Source: Lacipirellulaceae bacterium (GTDB lineage: Bacteria > Planctomycetota > Planctomycetia > Pirellulales > Lacipirellulaceae). From it: DNA of 64,000 nt. The notes under the pieces were generated by a model. The model was given only the letters and a program-made list of their open reading frames with translations. It was not told the origin of the DNA and searched no databases. A program made the translations under genes and the position numbers. Shown piece after piece: positions 19,400 to 29,467 of the stretch. Every line of letters starts with the position of its first letter. The first letter of the stretch is position 1. The stretch lies in NCBI GenBank assembly GCA_040218535.1, contig JAVJRG010000013.1, positions 62,001 through 126,000 on the forward strand, in the 5' to 3' direction.

Positions 19400-20278
19400 T
19401 CAGTCGAGAAAATCAAGCTGACTGACATCAACAGAAACCGTGAGCGTGTGATTGCCCCCACCTACGAAGACGCCCTGCAGCGGACAAACATCTCCGTAAT
19501 CTCGCCCGTAGGCAAGCGTGATGTGGTCGGTCGAGGGGATCACGTCATTGGTGGGGTCAAAGTCCACCCAGCCGCTCTCTCCGGTGAACACCGATAGCCA
19601 GGCGTGTGATTCGTCGGCCCCAACCAGTTTTTCTTTCCCCGGAGGCGGTTCGGTGCGCAGATAGCCGCTGACGTAACGGGCTGGGAGTCCAAGCGAACGC
19701 AGGCAGGAGATTTGGAGATGGGCGAAGTCTTGGCAAACGCCGGCTTTCCTTGCGAAAACTTCGGCGACTGGGGTGCTGACCGTCGTGGCACGAGAATCGT
19801 ATTGGAATTCTTCGTAGATGCGGTTGGTTAAGTCTTGCGTTGCCTCAATGATGGGACGGGACGGGGTGAACGACGCGCGGGCGTAGTCGGCATACTCTTC
19901 GTCAAGCTGTGTGAATTCCGAAGGGAAGCGAAACAGGCACGCGCGAATCGTTTCCTCAGTTTGCGGAGCAACCACCTGCTGAGCGATTTCCTCCCAAGGC
20001 GGAGATTCCTTAGGCGGTGTCGGCTCAGCCACTTCGACAACGCTGGTGGCTGTAACGGAGAGATTGTTGTGGGGCGTGTGCAGGGAAAAATAGTCGATCT
20101 TGTTCCCAAAGTAGTCCAGTCGCGAGTTTAGTTCTAACGGGTCCGGCACCGTGAGGAGACGAAAGTCCTGACAGGATTGATGCTGAGTGTCTCGCGGACG
20201 AAGGTGCGCCTTGTTTTGACAAACCGAGACTGGTTCCTGGTAGGCGTACTTCGTCGTATGAGTGATGCGATATCTCAT
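19400..20278 (-). CDS. Transglutaminase-like protein
   Basis: Cytoplasmic protein of 292 residues with the bacterial transglutaminase N-terminal beta domain (RYRITHTTKYAYQEPVSV) followed by a transglutaminase core. The catalytic triad is visible as Cys in GVCQDFAH (about 181), His in DESHAWL (about 226) and Asp in DFDPTND (about 241). It has no signal peptide. Family members act as cysteine proteases or acyl-transferases on peptide amides. It is the last gene of a five-gene cluster of ATP-grasp, alpha-E and transglutaminase genes, 37 bases after the ATP-grasp/alpha-E fusion. Confidence 0.85.
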   Translation of the reverse strand: MRYRITHTTKYAYQEPVSVCQNKAHLRPRDTQHQSCQDFRLLTVPDPLELNSRLDYFGNKIDYFSLHTPHNNLSVTATSVVEVAEPTPPKESPPWEEIAQQVVAPQTEETIRACLFRFPSEFTQLDEEYADYARASFTPSRPIIEATQDLTNRIYEEFQYDSRATTVSTPVAEVFARKAGVCQDFAHLQISCLRSLGLPARYVSGYLRTEPPPGKEKLVGADESHAWLSVFTGESGWVDFDPTNDVIPSTDHITLAYGRDYGDVCPLQGVFVGGGNHTLTVSVDVSQLDFLD

Positions 20279-20314
20279 GCTGTTCAGGAAGTGAATCTAA
20301 CGTCAAAACTGTCT

Positions 20315-22963
20315 CTAAGATTGCGGATCCAGTGACGTCGCGGATAGCTTGCGAGGTGTGCCTGCGTGGACGAGGTACCGTCGCCAGATTTCGTTCGCTA
20401 GTTGGGGAAGCTTCGTTTCAAATTCCATGAGCAGTTGTTCTAGAGCTTCGCTATCGCCTATCCGGAAACGATCAGAAACGTCTTGAATGTTAGCGACTTT
20501 GATCGTGTGCGTCATCTCCGAGATCAACCTCAGGTACGGAGCCAGCCCAGGTTGGTCGTCATCTCGCGGGAGCTGTTCGATGTGTGATTGCAACGTGATC
20601 AGTTGAAAGGCCACACTCCGCGGGTTGGTTTCATCGGTAATTAGGAGGTCGAGAACCGCCGAGAGTTGCAAGCTCGCCAAGTAGCGCGAACGATAGGTCA
20701 TCAGGCTGTCGGCAATTTCGAGCGAAACCTCAAAGATCTCAGGAGAAATCGTTTTCGTTTCCAAATAGCAGCTTCGCAACAGGGTGAGCGTTTGCAACGA
20801 GCGCTCCAAGCGACGTCCGAGATCGAGGAATCGAAAAACGTGGGAACGTGTCATGCTTTCCATGACGAGTCCTTCGATCGCGGCCAGATCAACGATCAGT
20901 CGGTTGACCATGCCGAGCACGTCGGTCAGGTCTAGCGAGACCAATTCTTTGGGAGCACGGAAGCTCTTGTCGATGCGTACGATGATTCGCCAGGTATCGA
21001 CCGAAAGTCGATCGCGGACCAGCGAAGCGACGTGGAACAGTTGGTCGAGGACGCTCCGTAGGGTTCCCGCTTGTTCGCTGTCGAAAACCCAACGAGGCAA
21101 AACCGTTTCCAACTCAGGGAGCCGTGGCTTGATCTCTTCCAAGGCGTAGCCCGCTTCAATCTGCCCTTGCTCAGCCATGGCCCGTAGCAACGCGGGTAAC
21201 TCGACGAGCTTGCCATCGGCTGTCTCGCTAGTGACGCGGTGGATGAACGTCCGTAGCAATCGCGCAGTAGCATCGGCCCGCTCAAGATGTCGACCGAGCC
21301 AAGAGATATTATCCGCCACACGGCTTGGCAGGTCGGTACCACTACGGCGGAGGCTAACTTGCTCCTCACTCGCAGAAAGCAAACTAATCGGCTCAACGGG
21401 CTGTTTACTGATAATCCATGCGTCTTTGCTGCCGTCGCCTTTGGGAATCAACGGACGCCGCTTGGGAGCGTTTTGCTCGGCGGGCAACGGGGAAGTTCTG
21501 GCGAGTCCACCATCCATCACGGCATAAGAGCCTTCTTGGGCGACGGCAAAACAACGCAGCACGAGCTGGGAAGCGCTGGTTGTCCCGTTGCGATAGGTTG
21601 GGACGGATGAAGAGTTAAACTGTTCCTGGGCGACATAGCTAGTGGGATTGGTACGCAGCCGTTCGGTAAGTTCTTGTCGAGTAAGCTGAGCAAGCTGGTC
21701 ATTCGTTTCGCCGCGACGACCGCGGCGGCGGAAAGCGTGGCTGATGGTCAACGTGTCGAGATTCGCCAATGTGTAGTCCAGAGACTTCGCCTCACCACAC
21801 CACCACGTGGCGATACCGGGGAGTTGCAAATCGCGTTGGAAGAAGAACTTGCAAAGCCGCGGCATGAAGGCCATGAACGCCGGAGATTCGACGAGGCCGC
21901 TTCCCAAGGGGTTGGAAATCGAAACGTTCCCGTGCTGCGCTGCTTGAATTAAACCAGAAGGACCGAGAGAAAGGTTCCCGCTAAACTCGAGCGGATCGCA
22001 CGCTTCGCTATTGGGCCGACGGAGGAGCACGTCCACCGGCTGCAATCCGTCGAGCGTTTTCAACCAAACGGAATGATCGCGTACCGCAAGGTCAGCCCCT
22101 TCGACGAGAGTGTAGCCAAGATAGCGAGCCAGGTAGGCATCTTCGAAGTAGTTCTCGTAGTCTGGGCCGCGACTCAACAGAGCGATGCGTGGGTTGTCAC
22201 GGTTGGTTTGGGCGATCTGCTGGAGTCGATTTCGAACCGAGACAAAATAAGGCGCCAGGCGTTTGACTCGCGAAGCCCGGAAAATATCGGGCAGCATGCG
22301 CGAGACAACCACCCGGTTTTCCAAAGCGAACCCAACCCCCGAGGGTGATTCACTGCGGTCTGCCAGCAACCACCACTTCCCGTCAGGAGCTCGCCCCAAA
22401 TCGGCTGCGTAGAAATGCAGGAAACTGTCGCCCGCAGGTTGGAGATTCGCATAAGGAAGCTGGAAGTGGGGATGACCTAGGATCAATTCGGGCGGCAGGA
22501 CCTTCTCTTTGAGCAAACACTGCTCGCCAAACAGATCAGCCAACACAAGCTGCAGTAGCTCGCCTCGCTGAGCGATTCCCGCTGCAACGGCTTGCCACTC
22601 TTGCTCTTCAATCAGCGTGGGAAGCGGATCGAGCTGCCAAAGTCGCCCGCTAGCTTCGGGATCGCCATAAGGACTGTAGCTAATGCCGTTCTCGTAGATC
22701 AGTCGCTGAGAACGTTCCCAACGTCGCGAAAAGCCCTCCTTGCCAAGTTGGTCGATTTGCTCGCGAAACTGAGACCACAGCGGCTGGATCTGAGTAACTT
22801 GTTGCGACGTCGCGGTGCCGAGCAGTTCGTCGTAGCGACCTTGTGAAGCCAGTCCTGGTGTTGCCAGATAGCCATCTAAGACACCGACCCTCGGGTGCCC
22901 GGTGGGCGACGAGAAACTACCGCTTGCTTGGGCCGAGGACGCCGATTGTTGCTGGCTTTGCAT
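20315..22963 (-). CDS. Circularly permuted ATP-grasp / alpha-E fusion
   Basis: Cytoplasmic protein of 882 residues. Residues about 50-510 match the circularly permuted ATP-grasp type (YSPYGDPEA, then FYAADLGRAPDGKWWLLADR, VVSRMLP, LLSRGPDYENYFEDAYLARYLGY). Residues about 545-870 are an alpha-E domain, an all-helical partner (VADNISWLGRHLERADATARL). These are usually separate genes, as in the copy at 26607-29062, so this is a fused paralogous pair. ATP-grasp enzymes of this class are predicted to ligate carboxyl and amino groups. The N-terminal 30 residues are Ser/Gln-rich and probably disordered. Confidence 0.85.
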   Translation of the reverse strand: MQSQQQSASSAQASGSFSSPTGHPRVGVLDGYLATPGLASQGRYDELLGTATSQQVTQIQPLWSQFREQIDQLGKEGFSRRWERSQRLIYENGISYSPYGDPEASGRLWQLDPLPTLIEEQEWQAVAAGIAQRGELLQLVLADLFGEQCLLKEKVLPPELILGHPHFQLPYANLQPAGDSFLHFYAADLGRAPDGKWWLLADRSESPSGVGFALENRVVVSRMLPDIFRASRVKRLAPYFVSVRNRLQQIAQTNRDNPRIALLSRGPDYENYFEDAYLARYLGYTLVEGADLAVRDHSVWLKTLDGLQPVDVLLRRPNSEACDPLEFSGNLSLGPSGLIQAAQHGNVSISNPLGSGLVESPAFMAFMPRLCKFFFQRDLQLPGIATWWCGEAKSLDYTLANLDTLTISHAFRRRGRRGETNDQLAQLTRQELTERLRTNPTSYVAQEQFNSSSVPTYRNGTTSASQLVLRCFAVAQEGSYAVMDGGLARTSPLPAEQNAPKRRPLIPKGDGSKDAWIISKQPVEPISLLSASEEQVSLRRSGTDLPSRVADNISWLGRHLERADATARLLRTFIHRVTSETADGKLVELPALLRAMAEQGQIEAGYALEEIKPRLPELETVLPRWVFDSEQAGTLRSVLDQLFHVASLVRDRLSVDTWRIIVRIDKSFRAPKELVSLDLTDVLGMVNRLIVDLAAIEGLVMESMTRSHVFRFLDLGRRLERSLQTLTLLRSCYLETKTISPEIFEVSLEIADSLMTYRSRYLASLQLSAVLDLLITDETNPRSVAFQLITLQSHIEQLPRDDDQPGLAPYLRLISEMTHTIKVANIQDVSDRFRIGDSEALEQLLMEFETKLPQLANEIWRRYLVHAGTPRKLSATSLDPQS

Positions 22964-22996
22964 CGGAGGACTCGACGATCTGGGAAGCAGGATAGA

Positions 22997-25900
22997 CTAG
23001 CTAAGGTGTTTGCCGCGTCGGAGATCGAGCGTCATTGGTAGCTCAGGATGCGGCGTCTCTATTGGCATCTTAGCTATCCCTGGCGTATGTCCAAAGTCGA
23101 AAAACCGCGTTGCTCGTCGGCTTTCGGCTTCCAGTGCGTTGACAGGGAAGGTTGTAGGGTTCAATCCGCCCGGATGTCCAACGTGATATTGGCATCCGCC
23201 CATCGAACGACCAAGCCAGGTATCGACCAGATCAAAACGTAAGGGTGAATCAATTCCCAGCGTCGGATGCAAACAGCTTGGCGGCTGCCAGGCCCGGAAG
23301 CGGACGCCCGCGACGAACTCGCCTTCAGCGCCTGTCGGGTGGAGCGGTACGCGACGACCGTTACAAGCGAGCTGGTAACGCGGGTCGGTCATGCCGTTGA
23401 CCTTCACTTGAACACGTTCAACCGAGGAGTCGACATAGCGTGCCATCCCACCACCGCCCGGCTCTTCTCCTAAGACGTACCACGGCTCGACGGCACGGCG
23501 GATCTCGACGTCAACGCCTCGTTGGTTGAATTTGCCAATAAACGGAAAACGGAACTCCTGGTGTGCATCGAACCAATCCGCTTCGAGTGGAATCCCCGCT
23601 TGGTTTGTCTCTTCGATGACGTCTTGGAAATCCTGCCAGATGAAATGCGGCAACATCCAACGGTCGTAAAGAGAGGTCTTCCAATCGACCAGCGGCTGCT
23701 CGTAGGGCTGGTCCCAGAAACGAGCCACAAGCGACCGCAGCAGCAACTGTTGTGTCAGCGACATCTGCGCGTGAGGCGGCATCTCAAAAGCACGAAATTC
23801 AACCAGCCCCAACCGCCCCGTGGCGGAGTCGGGCGAGAAAAGCTTGTCGATGCAGAACTCCGAACGATGCGTATTCCCTTCACCATCGATCAGCAGGTTA
23901 CGGAATACGCGGTCGACAAGCCACGGAGGACAATCGCGGCCCTGTTGGATTTGCTCGCAGGCGATCTTTAGTTCGTACAACGCATCGGAACGCGCTTCGT
24001 CAGCGCGTGGTGCCTGGCTCGTGGGGCCGACGAACTTGCCGGAGAACAGGTAGCTCAGCGAAGGGTGATTTTGCCAAAAGCCGAGGAAGCTTTTCAGCAG
24101 ATCAGGCCGACGCAGCCAGGGGCTATCCGCGGGAGTCGCGGCGCCCATCACGACGTGATTCCCGCCGCCGGTACCGGTATGCGAGCCATCGAGGTCGAAC
24201 TTCTCTGTTCCCAGGCGTGTGTTGCGTGCATCCTCATAGACGCCGCTAGTGATGTCGACCAGTTGTTCCCAATTCGATGCCGGGTGGACGTTCACCTCAA
24301 TCACACCCGGGTCGGGCGTGACTTTCATCGTCTCGATGTTCGGGTCGTGCGGCGGGGTGTAGCCTTCGACGACGATCGGCATCTCCAGTTCGACGCACGT
24401 TGCTTCGAGGGCGGAAACCAGATCGAAGTAAACGTGCGAACGATCGACCGGCGGCATGAAGACATGCAGCGTCCCCTCACGCGGCTCGACGCAAAGTGCC
24501 GTACGAACAACCTGCTTCGGATCGTCATACTGAGTGTCGATCGCAAAGGGAGCACCACTGCGGAAGCTTTCGGTGGCGGAATCTTCCTGACCGTGACCGC
24601 TTCCACCCGTGCCGTTGCCGCCCGAGTATAACTGGCCGTAGCCGTTTCCACCCGTCGGTGAGCCGACCTTCGCGAACGACTGCGCTCCCGTCGTGGCGAA
24701 GGCATGTTGCAACTCTTCGCGACCGGCACCTGGATCGCCCGTGCCGTACAGGAGAGATTGGAGTTGAACCGGGCGACGCATCGCCAACTCCTCTGGCTTG
24801 GCGAACGGATCGTGTTCAAAAAAATGCCGTGGGTAGGTTTCTTTCCCTTCATAGAGCAACGATTGCAAAGGCAATCGGTAGCCCATCGCGGAGTCGCCGG
24901 GAATCAGGAAGAGCTCTTCGGAGCGAACCGCCCAAGGTCCGCTCACCCAATGTGGCTCGGGCTCCCACCAACGGAACTGCAGGGGAAGCACACTCCCAAC
25001 CGGAGCGGTCAGTCCTTGCTCGAATATCCGCGAGATACGCTCACGTTCTTGCTTATCTTCCAGCTTGGAGTCGTGGATCTCCACGTTCGCGGGCAAGCGG
25101 CGTTCTCTCCATGTGTAGTAGAACGCATCCTCGAAAGCCGGGATGGCATGTTGAGCATCGACCGCGAGGTGCTTGGCAAGGGTTTCGGCGAAACGCCGCG
25201 CGTCCTCAACCGTATGCCCGTGGTTGTCCTCGGGGTTGGCGAGCAGGTGCGGGCTGTTCCAGAGCGGATCGCCCGATTTTCGCCAGAGGCATTGCATGGC
25301 CCAGCGAGGCAGCGGTTCGCCCGGGTACCACTTTCCTTGGCCGTAATGAAGTAGTCCGCCGCCTGCGAAGCGCTCTTTGAGCCGGCGGAGCAAATCGTCT
25401 GCCAAGCGGCGTTTCGTCGGTCCGACTGCTGACGTCTGCCATTCGTCGCCGTCCATGTCGTCGATCGAGACAAACGTCGGCTCGCCCCCCATTGTCAGCC
25501 TAACGTCGCCCGTTTCGAGGCGACGGTCGACCTCGTGTCCGAGCGCCTCGATTTTTTGCCACTGCTCTTCGGTGTAAGGCTTCGTGACGCGAGGGTCTTC
25601 GTGAACACGCTGGACGGACATCTCGTGGTTGAACTCGACCTCGCACGGATCGAGCGCACCACTAATCGGTGCGGCTGCTTGCGGCTGTGGCGTGCAGGCC
25701 AGAGGGATGTGCCCTTCGCCAGTGAACAAGCCGGAGGTTGGGTCGAGCCCCACCCAACCGGCACCGGGCAAATAGACTTCCGTCCAGGCGTGCAAGTCGG
25801 TGAAGTCAGCTTCGGGTCCCGAAGGACCATCAAGCGACTTTTGGTCAGCGGCCAGTTGAATCAGATAACCCGAAGCGAACCTCGCTGCAAACCCAAGATG

Positions 25901-26476
25901 ACGCAGCAATTGAACCAACAGCCAGGCCGAGTCTCGACAGGAACCACGCCCCAAGGTTAGCGTTTCGTCAGGCGACTGGACGCCGGGCTCCATGCGGACG
26001 ACATAGTCGATTCGCTTTTCGAGTGCCTGATTCAGTTCAACTAGGAAATCAATCGTCTTCCGGGGCGTTCTGTCGATCTGCCCAAGCATCTCATGCATCG
26101 GCCCGCCAGCGGGAAGACAAATCAGGTAGGGCTTCAATTCCTCGCGAACCGAAGGGTCGTACTCAAAAGGGAATTGCTCTGCCGAAGGCTCCGTAAAGAA
26201 GTCGAACGGATTTATCGCTGAAAGGTTCGCCACCAAGTCGACTTCAACATCCAGTGAGGTGACCTTCTCCTTGAAGACGCAGCGGGCCAAGTAGTTGCCG
26301 TGCGGATCTTGCATCCAATTGAGAAAGTGATCGCCGGGACCCACCGAGAGAGAATAGCTCTCAATGGGCGTGCGACTATGTCCTGCCGGGCGGAGCCGGA
26401 TGACTTGCGGACCAAGTTCGATGAGCCGGTCGTAGGAGTAACTCGTTTTGTGACGAAGGGCGACTCGGATGCTCAT
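22997..26476 (-). CDS. Transglutaminase + DUF2126 protein
   Basis: Large cytoplasmic protein of 1,159 residues. Residues about 1-290 are a transglutaminase domain with Cys in GRGSCRDSAW (about 177), His in DLHAWTEV and Asp in GLDPTSG. The rest matches the DUF2126 family (COG4196), with segments such as LTMGGEPTFVS and GGGNHVVMGA. A Gly/Ser-rich linker of about 35 residues (around 625-655, LYSGGNGTGGSGHG) divides the second half. DUF2126 has no proven activity; its constant neighbourhood with ATP-grasp and alpha-E genes suggests peptide ligation or trimming. It is separated by 130 bases from the alpha-E gene upstream. Confidence 0.85.
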   Translation of the reverse strand: MSIRVALRHKTSYSYDRLIELGPQVIRLRPAGHSRTPIESYSLSVGPGDHFLNWMQDPHGNYLARCVFKEKVTSLDVEVDLVANLSAINPFDFFTEPSAEQFPFEYDPSVREELKPYLICLPAGGPMHEMLGQIDRTPRKTIDFLVELNQALEKRIDYVVRMEPGVQSPDETLTLGRGSCRDSAWLLVQLLRHLGFAARFASGYLIQLAADQKSLDGPSGPEADFTDLHAWTEVYLPGAGWVGLDPTSGLFTGEGHIPLACTPQPQAAAPISGALDPCEVEFNHEMSVQRVHEDPRVTKPYTEEQWQKIEALGHEVDRRLETGDVRLTMGGEPTFVSIDDMDGDEWQTSAVGPTKRRLADDLLRRLKERFAGGGLLHYGQGKWYPGEPLPRWAMQCLWRKSGDPLWNSPHLLANPEDNHGHTVEDARRFAETLAKHLAVDAQHAIPAFEDAFYYTWRERRLPANVEIHDSKLEDKQERERISRIFEQGLTAPVGSVLPLQFRWWEPEPHWVSGPWAVRSEELFLIPGDSAMGYRLPLQSLLYEGKETYPRHFFEHDPFAKPEELAMRRPVQLQSLLYGTGDPGAGREELQHAFATTGAQSFAKVGSPTGGNGYGQLYSGGNGTGGSGHGQEDSATESFRSGAPFAIDTQYDDPKQVVRTALCVEPREGTLHVFMPPVDRSHVYFDLVSALEATCVELEMPIVVEGYTPPHDPNIETMKVTPDPGVIEVNVHPASNWEQLVDITSGVYEDARNTRLGTEKFDLDGSHTGTGGGNHVVMGAATPADSPWLRRPDLLKSFLGFWQNHPSLSYLFSGKFVGPTSQAPRADEARSDALYELKIACEQIQQGRDCPPWLVDRVFRNLLIDGEGNTHRSEFCIDKLFSPDSATGRLGLVEFRAFEMPPHAQMSLTQQLLLRSLVARFWDQPYEQPLVDWKTSLYDRWMLPHFIWQDFQDVIEETNQAGIPLEADWFDAHQEFRFPFIGKFNQRGVDVEIRRAVEPWYVLGEEPGGGGMARYVDSSVERVQVKVNGMTDPRYQLACNGRRVPLHPTGAEGEFVAGVRFRAWQPPSCLHPTLGIDSPLRFDLVDTWLGRSMGGCQYHVGHPGGLNPTTFPVNALEAESRRATRFFDFGHTPGIAKMPIETPHPELPMTLDLRRGKHLS

Positions 26477-26606
26477 GGAATTATTTCAGAAACTAGAGCG
26501 CCGCCATGCGCTGTGGGGAGAGATCGTAGGTGGGAACACTATAGAATACCCTCAGATCCGCGGCTTGCAGGGGGAATTGCCCGGAAAAACTGAGACTCTT
26601 TGACTG

Positions 26607-27596
26607 TCAGGAACTACTCTGGGTCTGGCTTTGCGGGGAAGCCGATTCCGTGGCCAGTGGGGTGAAAAAGTCTTCTTGGAGCGCAAGGCCGATCTCATTG
26701 AGTCGCGTCTGGAAGCGATCAATAAAATTGTGGATCCCTTCCTCAATGACATTCTCGATGGTCGTGTAGTTGATGTCGGTCCCCAAGCGACCGAGAAGCT
26801 GCTCAGAATGGCAGCTGAAGAACCGTTCCCCACTTCCCGTGATCTTGTTTAGCGACGTGGCCATCAGCATCAGGCAGTGCATGATGGAACGGGGGAATTC
26901 GTGGTTGAGAATCAAAAACTCGGCGACTTTGTTGGGAGTAATCCGTCCGTAGTGACGACGGTACATGGTCAAAGCGCTCGCCGATCGCAATAGAGCCGAC
27001 CAACGCACAACGTCCACCGAAGTGCCGACATCTTCAGCCTTCGGTAGCAACAGGTAATACTGCACATCAACCAGTCGCGACGTTTTATCAGCTCGTTCCA
27101 GCAGTCGGCCTAGTCGCGAGAAATGCCACGGTTCACCGTGGGACATGGTTCCGTAAGTGAGCCCCAGCAGGGTATGGCTAGCCAGTTTGACTTGGTCGCA
27201 AAAGTAGTTGGGCTCTGACAGCGCCTTCGATTCGTCCGCATTGCTCTTCACCATCAAGTAGAATTCATTGATGTGTTTCCACATCTGGGCGGTGATCGTT
27301 TCGCGGATCGTTCTAGCGTTCTCACGAGCGGCGGAGATGCAAGAGTAAATAGAATTCGGATTGCGAGTGTCGTAGGCGAGAAACTGCATCACATTCTCGC
27401 CTGTTGCTTCCCCATAGAGTTCTCGGAACAGTTCGTCATCGCCAGTGGTCGAAACCAGCGGCATCCACTGGGTGCTCAGCGGGATTCCTTCGCCGAGTGT
27501 CAAATTGTAATTGACGTCAATGAAACGCGCAACGTTCTCGGCACGTTCGATGTAGCGGCTCATCCAGTAGACGGAATCAGCGACACGGCTCAGCAT
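26607..27596 (-). CDS. Alpha-E domain protein
   Basis: All-helical protein of 329 residues (alpha-E, DUF403). ATG 27596 is chosen because [20 protein letters not shown] matches the family start, and because the ATG shares a base with the TAA of the preceding ATP-grasp gene (TAATG), indicating translational coupling. The frame is open 20 codons further back but inside that gene. The last 20 residues are Ser/Gln-rich. The family always travels with circularly permuted ATP-grasp enzymes; its biochemical role is unproven. Confidence 0.87.
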   Translation of the reverse strand: MLSRVADSVYWMSRYIERAENVARFIDVNYNLTLGEGIPLSTQWMPLVSTTGDDELFRELYGEATGENVMQFLAYDTRNPNSIYSCISAARENARTIRETITAQMWKHINEFYLMVKSNADESKALSEPNYFCDQVKLASHTLLGLTYGTMSHGEPWHFSRLGRLLERADKTSRLVDVQYYLLLPKAEDVGTSVDVVRWSALLRSASALTMYRRHYGRITPNKVAEFLILNHEFPRSIMHCLMLMATSLNKITGSGERFFSCHSEQLLGRLGTDINYTTIENVIEEGIHNFIDRFQTRLNEIGLALQEDFFTPLATESASPQSQTQSSS

Positions 27597-29062
27597 TACG
27601 CACCTCCCTCTTCGGTAGGAGCGACCGGCTCTGAGTGCTGGTGGCGCAGCACCCAAGTATCTTTGCTTCCTCCACCCTGGGAGGAATTCACGACCAACGA
27701 CCCTCGCTTGAGAGCAACCCGCGTCAAACCGCCGGGCATCACATAGGTTGTTTTGCCCTGCAAGACAAATGGCCGGAGATCCACATGCCGTGGTTCCAAT
27801 CCGGTGGCGAAGAGCGTCGGAACCGTCGAGAGTTGCAGCATCGGTTGCGCAATGTAATTACGAGGATTCTCTCGAATCCGCTCGATACACTCGGCTTGTT
27901 CCTCCTCGGTGGAGTGTGGTCCGATCATTAGACCGTAGCCACCTGATTCATTCGTTGGCTTAACGACGAGCTCGCCGATATGATCGATGACGTGTTGGCA
28001 CTGCTGGGGATCGCCGCAGTGTTGTGTGGGAACATTGCTGAGCTTCGGTTCTTCCTTCAAATAATACTCGATGATCTTCGGCACATAGGCGTAGACTGCC
28101 TTGTCGTCGGCCACGCCGGTACCTGGAGCATTCGCCAGCGTGACATTGCCCTGGCGGTAAGCGTCGACCAATCCGGCGACCCCCAAGCAGGAGTCTTCGC
28201 GGAAGCACTCGGGGTCGAGAAAATCATCGTCAATGCGACGGTAGATGACGTCCACCTGTTGGAGCCCATGCGTCGTCTTCATGTAGACGCGAGCATTCTG
28301 GACAAGCAGGTCAGAACCTTGCACCAGCTCAATGCCCATCTGCTGGGCCAAGTACGTGTGCTCAAAGTAAGCCGAGTTATAGATCCCCGGAGTGAGCACA
28401 ACAGCGGTCGGATCTTGAACCGAGTTGGGCACACAATCAAGCAGTGTCTGCAGAAGCTGCTCGGGATACTCGTCGACCGGAGCGATGGCGGCTCCTGCGA
28501 ATACCTGAGAGAAAGCACGCTTCATCACTTCGCGATTCTCGAGCACGTAAGACACCCCCGAAGGGCAACGCAAGTTGTCCTCGAGAACATAAATGGTGCC
28601 GTCACCCCCTCGCACCAAGTCAACGCCGGTAATGTGGCACCAGACCTTTTCCGGCGGACTGAAGCCCTGCATCTGGGGACGATAGGTCGTGGCGGAAAGA
28701 ATCAGGTCCTTTGGGACCACGCCGTCATTGAGAATGTGCTGCTCGTTGTAGACATCGTCGATGAACAGATTGAGCGCTTGGATACGCTGAGCGAGGCCGG
28801 TTTCGATGTGCTCCCATTCCTCGGCGGCCAGAATACGCGGCACGAGATCGAATGGCCAAACCTTCTCGGTCCCCTCTTCGTGGCCGTAGACGTTAAACGT
28901 GATCCCCATGTTATAGAGATCAAGCTCAGCCGCCCGTTGCCGGGCTCGCAGGTCATTTTCTTCGGTATTCTTGAGTCGATCAACAAATTCCCGGCAGGCT
29001 GGTCTTGGCTCGCCTTGGGAATCGAACATCTCGTCGTAACCGTCCGAGACGTAGGGGGTCAT
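27596..29062 (-). CDS. Circularly permuted ATP-grasp protein
   Basis: Cytoplasmic ligase-type enzyme of 488 residues, first gene of the cluster. Recognisable segments are [51 protein letters not shown], and, for nucleotide and metal binding, [17 protein letters not shown] and DLRPFVLQG. It has a good GAGG ribosome site (about 8 bases upstream of ATG 29062). About 270 bases without a gene lie between it and the tRNA-Leu terminator and should hold its promoter. Family members form amide bonds using ATP; the substrate is unknown. Confidence 0.88.
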   Translation of the reverse strand: MTPYVSDGYDEMFDSQGEPRPACREFVDRLKNTEENDLRARQRAAELDLYNMGITFNVYGHEEGTEKVWPFDLVPRILAAEEWEHIETGLAQRIQALNLFIDDVYNEQHILNDGVVPKDLILSATTYRPQMQGFSPPEKVWCHITGVDLVRGGDGTIYVLEDNLRCPSGVSYVLENREVMKRAFSQVFAGAAIAPVDEYPEQLLQTLLDCVPNSVQDPTAVVLTPGIYNSAYFEHTYLAQQMGIELVQGSDLLVQNARVYMKTTHGLQQVDVIYRRIDDDFLDPECFREDSCLGVAGLVDAYRQGNVTLANAPGTGVADDKAVYAYVPKIIEYYLKEEPKLSNVPTQHCGDPQQCQHVIDHIGELVVKPTNESGGYGLMIGPHSTEEEQAECIERIRENPRNYIAQPMLQLSTVPTLFATGLEPRHVDLRPFVLQGKTTYVMPGGLTRVALKRGSLVVNSSQGGGSKDTWVLRHQHSEPVAPTEEGGA

Positions 29063-29333
29063 AATTCCTCATTCCGCCTAGAAATCTTTGCTCAACAAAC
29101 ATGATCTTACAGGATCTGTTGCCTGTTCGATGCGCATAAGTGCGCGCAAATGTCGCAATCGAGAGCAAACAAACGTCATTACCGCGATCAATGTTTTTCC
29201 GTAGCACATAGAGCAAATTTGATGCCTAATCGCAACTTCCTCAGAACGGAAAAAAAAGCGGGCTTGAAACCATTACTACGAACAGCCTGTGAACACTCGC
29301 ATGTTCTGAATTTGTTCCGAGTGCCATCTGGGT

Positions 29334-29371
29334 ATAAAAAAAGGACTCCCGTCGAATCGACGTAAGTCCTT
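29334..29371 (-). terminator. Intrinsic terminator of the tRNA-Leu gene
   Basis: On the - strand AAGGACT pairs with AGTCCTT (29371-29365 with 29347-29341), with an inner CGTCGA/TCGACG stem, and a run of seven T follows. It begins 13 bases after the tRNA 3' end, the expected place for a tRNA transcript terminator. Confidence 0.8.
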
Positions 29372-29383
29372 ACTACCAAAGAG

Positions 29384-29467
29384 TACCAGAGGAGGGACTC
29401 GAACCCTCACGAGATTGCTCTCACTGGATTTTGAATCCAGCGCGTCTGCCAATTCCGCCACTCCTGA
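29384..29467 (-). tRNA. tRNA-Leu (anticodon CAA), acceptor stem imperfect
   Basis: The D arm (TGGCGGAATTGGCAGACGC), anticodon arm (CTGGA-TTCAAAA-TCCAG, anticodon CAA), long variable arm and T arm (GAGGG-TTCGAGT-CCCTC) are all typical of a class II tRNA-Leu. CCA is not encoded. The acceptor stem is odd: the 5' strand TCAGGAG faces 3' strand CTCTGGT, giving T:T and A:G mismatches and a G:T wobble in the top four pairs, whereas the 3' strand would pair perfectly with ACCAGAG. Confidence 0.85.
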
